Of a DNA stretch of 64,000 bases, positions 1-12,145 are shown piece after piece (within the stretch, counting starts at the first letter, position 1; each line of letters opens with the position of its first letter). The position numbers were made by a program, and so were the translations under genes. The notes below the pieces were generated by a model. The model was not told the DNA's origin. It did not search any database and was given only the letters and a program-made list of their open reading frames with translations. Source of the DNA: Voacanga thouarsii (lineage: Eukaryota > Streptophyta > Magnoliopsida > Gentianales > Apocynaceae); contig JANUWF010002120.1 in NCBI GenBank assembly GCA_026120185.1, forward strand, positions 1,922,001 through 1,986,000, written 5' to 3'.

Positions 1-1850
1 TGTTCTTGACCTTAACAGAAATTTCTGGTTTTGATCCGAAGTAGCAAGATGATTCGTGGAGTTTGATGTTAAGAATGGTGTTGATGGACTCACGGCAGTG
101 AGTAGGTCAAATCTGGAAGTTTTAGAGAGGGTTTGAGATGGTTTGGAGGGGTATTAGGTGTAGGGAAGTGGTAGGTGTTCTTGGTGTAGTGTGTGTGTTC
201 TTGGAGGTTGAAGAAAATCAAGAGATGGTAATGTGCAGCTGCCGAATTTTTGTGAGAGATAGAGCTGGACGAATTTCTGTAGGGTTTAGGAGGTTGATTC
301 TCTGATTTGGAAGGGAAAAGGAAAGGTTAGTTATTACAATCCTTGAAGAATATTTTTAGGAAGTGAATTTGGAAGCTAAATATTCTAAGAATATCTTGAT
401 TGTTGGACAGCTTTGGAAATCTGCCATGGTTGATTGTTTGAGCAGAATTTTTGTGGGATTAAAGCTGGTTCATGGGGGCTTATGGTGGCCGAAATTAAGG
501 TGCACAATGATGAAGAAGAGGTCTGGTCAATTGAGTGATATATTATGAAAGGTTGCTAAACAAGGGTGGCTGGAATTTTGGAAACCAATCAAGCTAAATT
601 GCAGGGATTTGTTGGAGAGATTTTCGGACAGCCATTGCTACCTTTCATCCAAAAGCTTGAGGGAAACAATGGAGCTCTGCTAATGGAGGTTTAAGGATGG
701 TTTTGACAAGTTAGGGCTGGTGTTTCGGCTGGAAGAAAAATAGGAAACAAAGTTGGAAGTTTGGACTGCCCAGAATTTCGCTGAACAGAAATTTCTGGGT
801 AGATTTTCGGCTGCCACTTCCAGCCAATTTGCCACGAGCTTGGAAGGGGATTTCTGGGGTATTCAAGGCTGGTTTCCAGCCTTCTTTATGGAGGAAAAAC
901 ATGGCTAAGGTACTGAACAAAATTTGGAAGAAATCAGCTTGGTTTTGGACCTCCAAAGTAGTGATTTTGCCCAGAATTTTCACTGGTTTTGCATTGCCTT
1001 TGTGCAGCCCGAAAATGGCAGAAATATTTCATGTTTCAAACTGATCTTAAGGCAATTTTTCTGGCAGCATTTTGGAGGGAAATTCAGCTAAGAAGCTCGA
1101 CAATTTAAAGGTACAACAAGCTGAAAAATTTCAGCTTATTCTAAGAAATAAGATGAACTAGTCTAGAGTGAAATTTCAGCAAGTTTACTAGAGGGATTTT
1201 TCCCCTTGGAATTTCCTACCACTCTTCCACATTTTTCAAAATATGAGAAGCCTTGTACTAGTACATTTTGATCTCACAAGATCACAGCATTTTACCGAAA
1301 TTTCTGGAAAGAAAATGGATAGAACATCTTGATCAAACCAAGGAGTTGAAAATTGAGGAAAATTAAGGATCAAAGGAAAATGAATTCCCTTTAAGAAATT
1401 CGAGTAGAGTGAAGGAGTGGAATGAGAATACTCCTAACACGTCTCTCTTAGGACCATCATCCCTACCTTACTCTAAACTCATAACCCGAAATTTCCTCCA
1501 CTAAGCAAAAATAAAATTTAATCTAGCTAAAGCTTCTATGATGGAATTTGAACCCAAGTCCTCAAGAATTAATTTCCAAAGCTCTAACCACTACACCACA
1601 ACAACTCTTGTTGATATTTTCACTAGAAAATTATTTTCTATTCAATCCACAGGCTATCTCCCTATTTTCACCTCGGACAAAAATTACCATCTTGCCCCTC
1701 TCACACAATACTCACCAACAAGACTTCAAGACAATAAAACCCGAATCCAAAACACATAAAAATCATATGAAAATATATTTAACCATGAAATAAAATATGA
1801 TATGCATCCCAACCCCCTTACTCTAAGGTTGGTTTTGACCGGGTTTCACA
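1..1850 (-). mobile_element. Ty3/gypsy (Tekay-like) LTR, 5' part, truncated by window edge
   Basis: Read on the minus strand this begins TGTGAAACCC at 1850 and follows the same order as the LTRs at 25663 and 35440: the segment around the conserved GGATGCATATCAT, the tRNA-like block, then the stretch with the ACTCACNGCCGTGAGTCC motif near 88-105. Only the first 1.85 kb of an expected LTR of about 4.4 kb is present; the rest and any internal region lie left of the window. It interrupts a copia LTR, which resumes at 1851. The target duplication cannot be checked because the other end is outside. Confidence 0.85.
1538..1607 (-). other. tRNA-like block (A-box and B-box) inside the LTR
   Basis: On the minus strand an A-box-like TGGTGTAGTGGTTAGAGC lies at 1581-1598 and a B-box-like GGGTTCAAATTCC at 1543-1555, at the spacing found within a tRNA. 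The acceptor stem does not pair, so this is a tRNA-derived or tRNA-mimicking block, not a functional tRNA gene. Confidence 0.55.
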
Positions 1851-2490
1851 ATGTTTCCCAGGGCCCTAGACATTTTAGATCATTCGGACAACCACAAGGG
1901 GCGATATTATGTAGAAACTATCTTGTACAAGTCTATTTTAATTAACTAGTTACATATACCCAATACACAAGTATATTGGTTCTACTATAGAACCTCAACT
2001 ATAGCATATCAAAGCATATGCTTCCAGCTTCGTCAAACCACCAACTCATACTCAAGTCATAGAGTACTAGTCCATGCAGTAGCGGTAGTAGTCCAGGTTT
2101 CTACGATATAGTACTTTTAGAAACCACTACTACAAGTCTTGTCCTACGTATTCGAAATACGCTGATGTCAAGAAGTGAGTGGACTACTCACTGGCTAAAA
2201 GTAAGCCATTCCCCATTTAGAATTCATAACATAATAACCTAAACATGATGAGATTCCCATTCTCATCAATAGGTTTAGAACAAATGTTTATGTGTTTAAA
2301 TAACCCGTGATCCATACCTTACTGTGATAAACTACCATTCACATGGATCACTTATTTAAACACAATGGGTTTGTTCCAAACGAAATTGCATATAAATAAA
2401 AAGTAAATTCACAAATAATCTCTGAAATTAATTTTTTTATTAAAATATTCAATTTTACATCAGAAACCTAGTCTAAGAGGGCATACTATC
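1851..2490 (-). mobile_element. Ty1/copia LTR fragment (copia-2 family)
   Basis: This matches the part of the copia-2 LTR found at 11975-12150 plus 47770-48218 and ends at the equivalent terminus (ATCCAATA against ATCCAACA). It supplies an uninterrupted third copy of the LTR stretch split by gypsy B, reading through CATATCAAAGCATATGC near 1998-2016. The rest of this LTR lies beyond the gypsy LTR at 1-1850. The sequence after 2490 does not match copia-2 internal DNA, so it is a solo or rearranged LTR. Confidence 0.75.
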
Positions 2491-3450
2491 CAATAGAAAG
2501 GAGTAATTTGCACTGTAGTTTGTTATTGAAGGGTTCATGTCAAGCTACTTGACTTCCTAGACTCTTGGGTGGTCATGATGTGTTGGTAGATACTGCTCAT
2601 GATTTGAGAATATGGGTTTATTAATTGATGGATAAATAAACCAATCCTGATTAGAATCAATGAATTAATTATGGATTATTAATCTCAAATACGTTTGGAT
2701 TAATTCATGTTTGCTACCAATTGACCGGGAAACCTAATAGGTCACACACAATAGAGGATTATATACTCAAGATGTTATTTGATAACATAGTAGAGTTTAA
2801 TGCAAGAAAGAGTAGTTGATGTGGTAAAATTATAATTAGGTATAATTATGGGCCAATTTGTAATTTTGAGAATTTGATGGGTTCGAATTGCAATTGGAGA
2901 ATTGTTTAGAATTCTCATATGTGGTTTTTTTTGTAGAGTTTATCGGGGGCATCAAGGGTCACAAAAACAACTCTAAAACATAAAAACCAAGGGGCGCATA
3001 AGAACCATCATTATTCTTTCTTCTCTCTCTAGTGGTTCTCTAATAACACAAAACTCTTCTTCTTCGTCTTCTTCTTTTTTCTCTGGTTTGCTAAACAAGA
3101 AGAACAAAGAAGAAAAACCCCAGCCACCATTGTTGTTTTCTGCTAGCACAAAAAGTCTTGGTGCTTGAGTGTGATCCTCTGTGTGGATTTCGATTAGAGA
3201 TAATCACACACTGTGATTATAGTGGTTAGACATTCAACTCTCGTTGTGTTTGATCAAGAGGATTGTTAGTTCACGCCACAATCATCAAACTTGAAAAAGG
3301 AAAGGATTTGCTTTCCACACGATCAAAGAAAGGTAAAAGCTATTATCTTTGTTCTCTATATATGTCTTGTTTTCCACACATACGCGGATCCTAGGATGGT
3401 ATCTTGTTTTAATTTTTCCACTACGCCATATATGTATGCCCAAGATAACC
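2491..3450 (+). mobile_element. Degenerate copia LTR, inverted relative to copia-1
   Basis: About 960 bp whose plus strand aligns with the reverse complement of the copia-1 LTR at roughly 8069-8900. Shared landmarks are TTCATGTCAAGC, GTTTGGATTAAT, the ACCTAATAGGTCA region and a TTTTTCCACTA near the end. Similarity is patchy, so it is a relative and not a recent copy. I see no primer site after it. Confidence 0.55.
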
Positions 3451-3908
3451 AACAGCTCCGTCCAGTTGTCCAAACAAGGGGTCTTTATAATGAAGAGCCA
3501 GCGGAGTATACAAAGTCTAGATCTATACAAACATCCCACAGTAATGGTCACATATATATATACAATAGAGAATCTTGTATATGAAAATTTTCCATTCAAC
3601 ATTAGTAATAAGGTATAATATTAAAAGTGGAATGTCCGGAATAAATTGCTGTCACTATGGTATCGTCCTTCTATCAGTAGGTCCACTCAACTCTGGATCC
3701 TACAAATGGGTAAGATAAATCACTCAGTAAGTATAGTGTGTGCTAGTGTTTTAGTAAAGAGATAGAGTACATAAAACTTTTGTGGGGAAAGAATTTTATT
3801 TGTTTACTGGAAATAATTCCAAAACTCTCTTAGAATTAGTTTATTTAGAACTCAATGATATTTGGAAAGCTGTATTTTAGTTTCAAATCGTTACCACAAT
3901 TTCCATAT
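3451..3908. other. Unassigned AT-rich spacer
   Basis: No convincing coding frame, RNA gene or match to other parts of the window. Short open frames on both strands here show no recognisable motif. It may be the decayed interior of a retroelement. Confidence 0.4.
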
Positions 3909-4649
3909 CACAGTCACTTCTTCAACAAAAGGTCGGCCTGTATGCAAGTCTTGCAGTCCTTACCTTCAGCACAATGTATCCTTGTACTGAAACCGCAGCC
4001 TTACAGTACACAACTCGCACGTATCAATGTACTTAGACCGTAGCCTACAATACTCAATTCCTGCATCACTAGAACATAAGTACACCGCAATGAACTATAA
4101 TTAAGAAGTGCACAAAGCACACTAAATCTTTTACTTGATACCGTAAGCCAGGGGTCCTAATCCTGACGTTAATCACCATCGAGGCAGCAAGGGGTTGTAC
4201 AACACCAGGTGTCCAGCCCAACCCAGCCCAGTCCATGAACAACCCAAATCACAAAGTGCACACAAGGCGTGAAAATTGCCAGGCACTAGATGGCTATCCA
4301 GGACGACTCATCTCAATATCCTATCACCCCGTTTGGAGCATGACAATCCCTAGACTAGGTCAGGTTACTAGGGTTATCTAACTCTAACGTAGTACTCAAC
4401 GTTATCAATACCAACCTCTTCTGATTGATCAGACTAGAGGGTTATCTAATGCCATAGAATTTTCAAAAGAAATATTTTTGGGGCAAAATAACATTTTACA
4501 AATTTTAATCTTGCTGACTTACAAGTCAGACCATAATTCCCATAGGCTCCATAGGTTAACTAATTCAATCCATAGGCACATTAAGCTAATAAAGTAATTC
4601 CCAGGATCAAAATGTCAATATTAAAAAATCAATCTCATCACAAGAGATC
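3909..4649. other. Unassigned non-coding segment of the duplication
   Basis: About 740 bp with moderate GC and no open frame. It contains near-repeats such as GACCGTAGCC and GAAACCGCAGCC, and a CACCCCGTTTGGAG stretch. It might be the antisense of another LTR, but I cannot assign it. It is present again at 16089-16819. Confidence 0.4.
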
Positions 4650-6345
4650 ATTTTTCAACAGTACTCGACCAAGAGGTTTTTGGGCAGATGAAGGTTCATC
4701 TATTCTCTCAATAGATGTGGGATCAGATTGTTGATCTGTATTTGTTTGTCCTTCTTAAACTTTACTAAGTTCAATTTTACTCCTATTGTCTCATTTGCGC
4801 ATGTGCTCATTCACTAGGAAGACGGCATACTTCGAAACAAACACTATATTTGTAGAAGGGATGTAGAAGTAATATCCGAATGACTCTTTCAAATATCGAT
4901 CAAATAAACACTTGTCAGACTTGCTCTCCAATTTGTTTGACTATGACCATTTGATAAAGTCAGGGCAACCCTATATTTTCAAGTGAGATAACTTTTGTTT
5001 TTTTACTAAAGAATAACTCATATGGGGTAGTATCAATTGTTTTGTATGGAATTTTGTTTAAAATATAAACAGAACTCTCTAGTGTGTATCCCCAAAACGA
5101 TTTTAGCTAGTCTACTAAAGCTATCATGGTATGTACCGTGCTTAGAAGGGTTTCATTCATTCTCTTACATACACTATCCCGTTGAGGTGTATATGGTGGA
5201 GTCTATTGTGATAATATCCTTTTATATCTAAGATAACCTTGAAACTCTTACCTCAAATATTCACCTTCTCAATCGAATCTTAGAGTCTTAATACTTTTTT
5301 CCAAGTTGTTTCTTTACTTTATTTTTAAAGCCTTTGGACTTGTCAATTGCCTTAGATTTGTATTTCATTAAATACAAATACTTATATTAGGCCACATACA
5401 TCAGTTTGTATAAGTTCTAACAACTCTATTTCCCTTTCTACTTTTCTCGAAAAAGGATTTTTTATCCATTTTACCAATTAAACAGGATTCATAAATGCCA
5501 TATGATTCATAATTAAATGACCCTAAGTCACCAAGCTTTTGTAACTTAGAAATGCGATTCCCATTTATATGTCCTTAACGATAATGCCATAAGTAAGATA
5601 AGGTTGAGTTATCTATCCTTAGTTTCTTATTGTTTATATTGAGAATTGGATTATCCTTTATAGAACCTATAAACCATTAACCAAAGTTGCAGAACTATAA
5701 TGGCTAATTATTCAATGAAAAAGAACAACATTTATTCTTTAAAATTAAATGGAATCCATATAAGTCTAAACATGCAACTAAGATAGTCTTGTTCAGCAAA
5801 ACTAGTGCATAATAACAGTTTTGAAATTCTAAAACTAATCCAGAAGGCAGGTGTAGGTCATAAGTCCCCACAGCAAGTGCAGCAACCTTTGCTCCATTTG
5901 CAGCTCGTAGGTCCATATCACCCTTCTCAAGCCTTCTACTATACTTTAGACCCTATGAGTTATTGAATAAATGATATCCACATCTGGTATCTAATACACA
6001 CATATCATTTCTAATGGTAGTATTTATCTCAATCATAAACATAGTAGGAGTAGAAGTAGAAGTGCCTACAAGCTTCTCCTTCACCTTCTTGTCCTTGATG
6101 GTCCTCAGGTAGGCTTTGCACTTGGGCCTTCAATGGCCCATCTTACCACAGTGATGACACGGGCTTTTAGCATCTACACCCTTTTTCTTTCGCCACCTTT
6201 GGCCTTAGTGAGAGCCTTCTTCTTCTTCTTAGTAACTTTCTTCTTACAAGAGGAAGATTATACCATAATGATTGCGTTAGATTCCTTCTTCATGGCGGAT
6301 TCCATAGTGTTGAGAAGATTTATCAACTCGGTCTCGAGAGTGTAA
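4650..6345 (-). pseudogene. Ty1/copia gag-pol remnant (copia-1): zinc knuckle, protease, integrase
   Basis: Minus-strand remains of a copia polyprotein, which normally packages element RNA, cuts itself, and inserts the cDNA. From upstream to downstream I see a zinc knuckle of form CX2CX4HX4C (CHHCGKMGHWRPKC, about 6115-6160), then a protease motif read as LDTRCG near 5976-5993. Next is the characteristic VAALAVGTY..LPSGLVLE segment (5704-5916), and then integrase fragments ending in a TPYELF-like stretch around 4990-5010. Many stops and frameshifts break it. Reverse transcriptase and RNase H are absent, so the element is truncated on its 3' side near 4650. In the second copy the protease triad is still DTG, whereas here it is DTR. 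Confidence 0.8.
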
Positions 6346-8056
6346 TTAAAGGATCATTGGTTGATTAATATCTTTTAATCTTAAAGCCTTTAAGCTAGCC
6401 CAACCTTACCTATAATATTCTTTATGCTTGGGTTAGCCCAAACGGGATAAAGAAATTAGTTAAACCAAACTCATTAATCAGGAATTTAATTCCATAGCTT
6501 GAACATGGCCGATGTCAAGTAGCATTAGGTTAGCCCAACAACCTGCAGGTCTCAAAAAAAGACTCCCGTTCGTACTATATTAATGGAAGGCATTTGGTTT
6601 AATATTAATTTAAGAGATATATGATTATTAGTGGTCTCATACGTTGCAAGAATAATATTAATATATTCGTACATAGGAAAAATAATAATGTAGTTTGGTT
6701 ACGAACTTTACTATATTAATTTTATTGAGCAAAAGAGGAAATTAAATTGGTCAATCCTAAGTATTCATGCATAATCTAGAAAGAAAGTTTTACCAGCCTC
6801 CTTTTGGTCTTGATCACCTTCTCCTTGACTTGTAATAAATTAAAATCTGATCTAACCTATATAATCTAATTACATGAAATTTAAACAAAGAAACCTCAAG
6901 TTACATTCTTGGGGAGTAAGATAAGAAGGAAATTACACATGGGAAATTGAGAAGGTAGGACATGCAGGTCGTATTTAATTCATAACCAAAGTATAAAATG
7001 CATGAACAATTTAATTGAGTCCTTAGGCCATAACCAAACCACCATACTAATTTTATGCTAAAAAAAAAAATTAAACAAAGCAAATAATTCCAAAATCATT
7101 ATTTGGGAAAAAAAGAATAAAGTGTAAAATCATTATTTTAGAAAATATATTAAATGCTAAAATCTTCTTTTAGGAATAATATAGTATATAATCTAAAATC
7201 GATATTTTAAAAAATATATTAATTTCTAAAATAATATTTTAGGAATTATGCAATATATAATTTAAAGTAAATATTTCAAAAAATGTATTAATTTCCAAAA
7301 TCAAATTGTCAGAATTAATTTCATTAGTCTGAAAAACAAGTTTTTGGAAAAATTAGGTGTTCAATGAAAAAGGGAAAAACTGCAGGCATTTCATGAAAAA
7401 TTGAAAAAGGAAAAATAAAAGAAATTAAAAAAACGACAACCGTGACTACCATGAAATATGCCAGCCGTGGATTGTATTCTATTCTACCAAAGCTAGCTGC
7501 GGCTTAGGTAGTTTTTGTGTCGTAGCCATAGCTAGTTTGCAATAAGCAGCCCGTAGCATGGGCAAAAGAACTCTCCCCCCTTCTTTTTTATTCGCTATTT
7601 TCTATTCATCTTCTCCGGCGATTATAGAAGACTAGTCGTCCATTTAATCACCATAGAAAACACAACTTATTCAGTTAACATGCTTTCTTCTTGTTTTCTA
7701 AAGAAAGATATTTTGTTCTCCTATATTAAAACTGTCAAAGAACATCTTCTTTGAAGAAAATAGAAAACAAAGAAATAATTTTCTGTTAAAACCCAGTTTC
7801 ACAGAAGTGTTCCAGAAAACTATTATAATTTTTTTTCACTGTAACCATTATGGGAAATGTAAACTTCGAAATAGTTTATTCAAAATCCAAAAATCAATGT
7901 ATTCACAATACACAATGAAGATCTAAGTTGATGAAACAATTGTGACAACATTTTTCATAGACCCAAACAAATGTTGTCCAGGTAAACAACACCCCTAAGA
8001 ATGCTCAGAACAATTTCATTGAACTAAAAGAACACACTAAAATAAAAAATGTGGAG
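6346..8056. other. AT-rich non-coding interior of copia-1
   Basis: Between the broken gag end and the primer site lies 1.7 kb of AT-rich sequence with no gag N-terminus. It holds repeated TTAGCCCAA words (about 6390-6540) and alternating A-rich and T-rich runs (7070-7320). It is probably a mixture of leader and unrecognisable gag, or an internal replacement. The same sequence recurs in the second copy, partly twice. Confidence 0.45.
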
Positions 8057-8068
8057 GCTCTGGTACCA
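8057..8068 (-). other. Primer binding site of copia-1 (initiator Met tRNA type)
   Basis: Minus strand reads TGGTACCAGAGC, one base from the canonical TGGTATCAGAGC that pairs with the 3' end of initiator tRNA-Met. It lies next to the LTR that starts at about 8069. Confidence 0.75.
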
Positions 8069-9541
8069 CTCTTAGGAATGCCTATCATGCATTATAATAA
8101 AACATAGTGGAAAAACTGAATTACAATCCCATGATCTCATGCCTGTGGATTAAAACATGTAAATAGCAATGGTCACAGGGTTTACCAATGATAGGATTGT
8201 CTCTGATAGAAATCCACATGAGCAAGAAATCTCGAGAACTACGTTACTCTAGTGCAAGTAAGTAGTATAGCAAGCCAGGGTTTACAGAGGAAGAAGAACT
8301 TTATTTTTGTGCCAGTTATGGTTTTCAAAACCACTCGAACAAAACTTTCTGACACTACACAACATATGCATATAATATACTTATCTCTGCGCGTGCGTGT
8401 TTGTGTGTGTGTGCGCGCGCGCGTGCATGCATGTGTGCGTGCGTGTATGGGTTCTATTTCCTAATCAAAATAGGATATCATAATTATGATTTGAACCCAT
8501 ATTTTGTTATACTCATAATTTGGCCTGTAAATTATAACTATTTACAAATTAACCACAAAAACTTCTACTTACCACATTTAACCCTTTAATATTATCAAAT
8601 AACATCTCAAGGTCTTAGTCCTCAATTGTGTATGACCCATTAGGTTTCCTGGCCCATTGGTAGCGAACTATGTATTAATCCAAACATATTTTCAGATTAG
8701 TAATCCTTGATAATTAGAATTAAATTATTAATTCTAATTAGGATTTATTTATTAATTTTCTAATTAATAAATCCATATTCAACATATCTTAAATGGTAAC
8801 TACCAATACATCATGAACATCCAAAAGTCCATAAAGTCTACTGGCTTGACATGAACCTTTCAATAGCAAATAATAGTGTAATAAACTCCTTTTACTATAC
8901 GATATCTCATTCAGTTTAGAGTTTGAAATTAGTACAACACCCTCCAGAATATTAATTAATTCTAGCTCAAATATTTTAGTACTTGTTCCCAGAATCCATT
9001 ACTCATCATTTGTATCAATTAGAACTATTTTCAATACATAGTGTCTTTGGCTAACGACTTCTCGAGTAGTGATCCCTACAAGTGGCCATCAGATATTCAC
9101 CCTTCCATTAGGAGTGGTAATTCCTTTATTGATCTTCACAATTACATTTGTTTACTTCCCGTTGTACCTAAAATCTATCCCATAGGTGGTCATGTCTAGA
9201 CTCCAGAGATTGGAATCAAAGTATAATGCTTAGCACATAAAGTATCTTTTAGATCTCAAGTCTAAGGATACTTGCACTTTTGCCATGATGAGATTTTATC
9301 CCTATACTAAATAGTTATCCATATAATTATCTCATAGCTAGGTCAGCTAAATGTACTTGTTCTAGTAGAAACATCCACATCTTAACTTTAAGCGTCACAA
9401 TAACCACTGATGCAAGAATCACTGCCTGATTAAATCAAGAAGTATAACACATGCTAGTCTTGACGTATTAATGTTGTCATATTTCATTAATACTCTGACT
9501 ATGGATAATTTAAATACGAAAACTATCTAGTGCAATAGGAA
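8069..9541 (-). mobile_element. copia-1 5' LTR (minus-strand element)
   Basis: Follows directly on the primer site and contains the block shared with 2491-3450. The far boundary is set only by the start of the X LTR (TGATAGG at 9542), so it is approximate. No matching 3' LTR is found in the expected place below 4650. Confidence 0.55.
8383..8450 (+). repeat. GT/GC dinucleotide microsatellite
   Basis: Alternating purine-pyrimidine run of GT, GC and TGCA words inside the copia-1 LTR. Open frames of Cys-Val-Arg-Ala repeats here are artefacts of the microsatellite. Confidence 0.9.
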
Positions 9542-10634
9542 TGATAGGAATCAAATTAGGCATGAAGGGCTTTTGCAGGAAGGGGGAAGAAAAACAAAAC
9601 CACACTTCTTGGTGCTATGGGTAAGAGCAACGTTGAAAAGGAATTAAGGGAGTTTTCAAGACAACAAATTCAACAAACCCAGGTCCAAGAAGATTGTGAA
9701 GAGATGGAGAGAAAAGAAAGGGCCAAAAGATGCAAAACAAAAGCAAAAATCCAAGTAAAGGATAAACCCAACCCTTAAACAAGGATTGAAGGCTAAAGGA
9801 TTATCAAAAATGGCTCAAGACGACTAACGTTTCATTTGAAAGATCAAGAAAATGCAAAGAAAATGAATGGAGGCCCAAGAAGCTAGTTTTGAAGTGCAAC
9901 AAAACAAGACAGGACACCCAGAGCCTACTTTCCTCTAGTCGAGAGAGAAGGACCCGGCACCGTGTGTAGTCCTTAGACCAGGTGCCGGGTCTAGTCGAGA
10001 TCGCCTCGCATTTTTTGTTATTTTTTGCTATTTTCAGTCTTTGCACTTGTAATTTAATTTTCATGACATTTATCATGTTTTAACCTATTTTAAGGCATAT
10101 AATAGGGCATAAAAACTTATATTAAGGCCATCTAATTTCTATGATAGTTTGCAAATTTGTTAAGGCACTTGTGGCCTATAAATGCTCCATTATAGCCTCA
10201 TTTGTAATAGAATTTAGATTTTAGATTTCAAAGATTAAATAGAGCATTGAACTCTTGGATAATAGAACTCCTCCTTAGTTCTTCCTTTTAAGACTAAGCA
10301 AAGGAATTAGGCCCACCTTTGTTTAGAGTCTCTAAAATCCTTGGGTTAATCCAACTTGTTTCTTCTTCTTCGGTATTGGGTAGATTCATCGTGGGTGTGG
10401 GGAAACCTAGAAGGGAGCCTACTTTTGTCCATCCTTCTTGTTCTTGAATCATTTGTAGATTCAATGGTGTTTACGTGTTAAAGTAGCTGGCCAAATCCTT
10501 TTAGAATTTGGGTTCTAGTTGTTCATTCACCTAAGGTTCATACTTTATAGGCATTTTAGTATAGAATTGGGTGACCAATTATTGGGTTTGGTTCTTTAGT
10601 CTAATTTCTAAATTTTGGTGCTTTCGAGAACATA
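9542..10634 (+). mobile_element. LTR of element X (plus strand), 5' LTR
   Basis: Starts TGATAGG, like the Athila-like LTR near 55973, and has a TATA-like CCTATAAATG at about 10175-10184. A hairpin of GACCCGGCACC (9951-9961) and GGTGCCGGGTC (9981-9991) precedes the TATA. It ends near GAGAACATA. After removal of copia-2 (10640-55781) the next bases are TTGGTATCAGAGC at 55787, a Met-type primer site. A second candidate primer-like string, TTTTGGTGCTTTCGAGAAC, sits at about 10613-10631, so the exact LTR end is uncertain. Confidence 0.6.
9951..9991. repeat. Perfect 11-bp inverted repeat in X LTR
   Basis: GACCCGGCACC at 9951-9961 and GGTGCCGGGTC at 9981-9991 with a 19-base loop. The stem is also intact at 23269-23279 and 23299-23309, although loop bases differ. 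Confidence 0.85.
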
Positions 10635-10639
10635 TCAAA
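10635..10639. other. Target site duplication of copia-2, left (TCAAA)
   Basis: TCAAA at 10635-10639 and again at 55782-55786, immediately outside the two LTR ends of copia-2. Confidence 0.85.
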
Positions 10640-11189
10640 TAAACGTAAATATAGCAAAAATGAAAAACGCTATTGCATGTCACACAACAAAAAAATAAAA
10701 ATAAAAATAGAGCATCGTAGGAAAGCTATTTACCTAAGCATTTCTTCACTGGTCTAGGGGGTGTTAGCGCCTCGGTTTAGACAACTTCTGGTTCTAAGAT
10801 CAATTCTTCAAGCAGTTATCCCGTAAGCTGACGGCTTCTTCAGGGCTTCAACGCAACTCCTCTTGACTTTCAGAATATAACCAAACCTGAAATGCCTAGT
10901 GAAAGCTATGGATAAAGAGGATGATCTTCCTATTCTGATTGAATGCCATCAAGCATTAATAAGACAGGTATCGCACCTCTATTCTTGCTGTTAAAGAAGC
11001 ACAGAGAACACTAACCGGACAGAAGAAAAAGAGAGGCTTGAGGCAAAAAACTATGATGTTCTGTGAAAGACTCCCCTGTTCTATTGAATCTCCACTGCCT
11101 TTGTAATAGGCTATTATCCAACCATTCAAAAATCAAATAGAAGCCCTAAGGTCCACGTCATGTTAAGACATGAAACATGCCTATAGACC

Positions 11190-11530
11190 AATGGCCTAGT
11201 TCTTTGGGTTAAACCTTTAACTTAATTTAATTATTCCTGGACTAATACAAGTCTAATAATTAAATTAATTAAATAACCCAATGGACTAATATAAACCGCA
11301 AGCCATGGCCCAATTTATTAGGTTTGGCCTTTAATTTAATTTAATTATTTCTGAACAAATACACGCCCAATAATTAAATTAATTAAATAACCCAAAATGG
11401 GCCAATATAAACCTAAAGCCTTGGCCCAATTCATTGGGTTTAGCCTTTAATTTAATTTAATTATTCTTGGAATAATACAATCCCAATAATTAAATTAATT
11501 AAATAACCAAAATGAGCCAATATATAATTC
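11190..11530. repeat. Tandem repeat, about 117-bp unit, three copies
   Basis: Three head-to-tail units each containing TTTAATTTAATTTAATTATT, ACCCAATGG/ATGGGCC and TAATTAAATTAATTAAATAA words. The other LTR of copia-2 carries the same array at about 54380-54715. In the second segmental copy the array is where the internal deletion starts. Confidence 0.85.
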
Positions 11531-12145
11531 TCCCCTTTTGAACCTCTTATTTCATTCTAGAACAATAAATAAACCAAGCTACTCGAATAAAATAAAATCG
11601 ATTTAATACAAGAGTAATCACTCAACCAAAAAGCATAAGGACTTATGGGTATTCCGAGGACCAAAAAACAAATCGCCTTGACTACTAAAATAACCAAAAT
11701 ACCCCTGCTATAGAGAGAGCTTTATGTTACATTTTAAATATTTTCTAATATCACTATAAGGAAATATTGACCCCAAGGACAATGCTGAGTTAGCAAAGTC
11801 TTCGACCTACAAATGTACTGACTAAAATTCCCCTCTACCCATCGCCATTTATTTAGAGAGGAAGAGTGTACTAACACCTCTCTAAAAGACATCTACCATC
11901 CTTAGACCTCTAGAGTAATGATCCACGACTCCTAGAATGTTTCCTCTTTCCAAGGGAGCTACCCTGAAGCAAACATCTAAGTCATGTTCCAAAGGGCCTT
12001 GGATATTTAGATCATTCGAACAGTCACAAAAGGGACGATATTGTGCAAAAGTTATCTTGTATAAGTCTGTCTTAACTCACTAGTCACATATGCCTATCAT
12101 ACAAGTTTATTGGCTCTATGATTGAACCTCAACTAAAGCATATCA

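Noticed and set aside
6133..6345. Plus-strand frame of about 70 codons over copia-1, repeated at 18313
   Set aside because: It is the antisense of the copia zinc-knuckle and linker region, which has recognisable motifs on the minus strand.
8252..8589. Cys/Arg/Val/Ala-rich frames near 8400 and 21700
   Set aside because: They are translation of a GT/GC microsatellite.
9804..10076. A 90-codon minus-strand frame in the X LTR, also at 23122
   Set aside because: It lies across the LTR hairpin and promoter region. Conservation comes from the segmental duplication, and there is no known domain.
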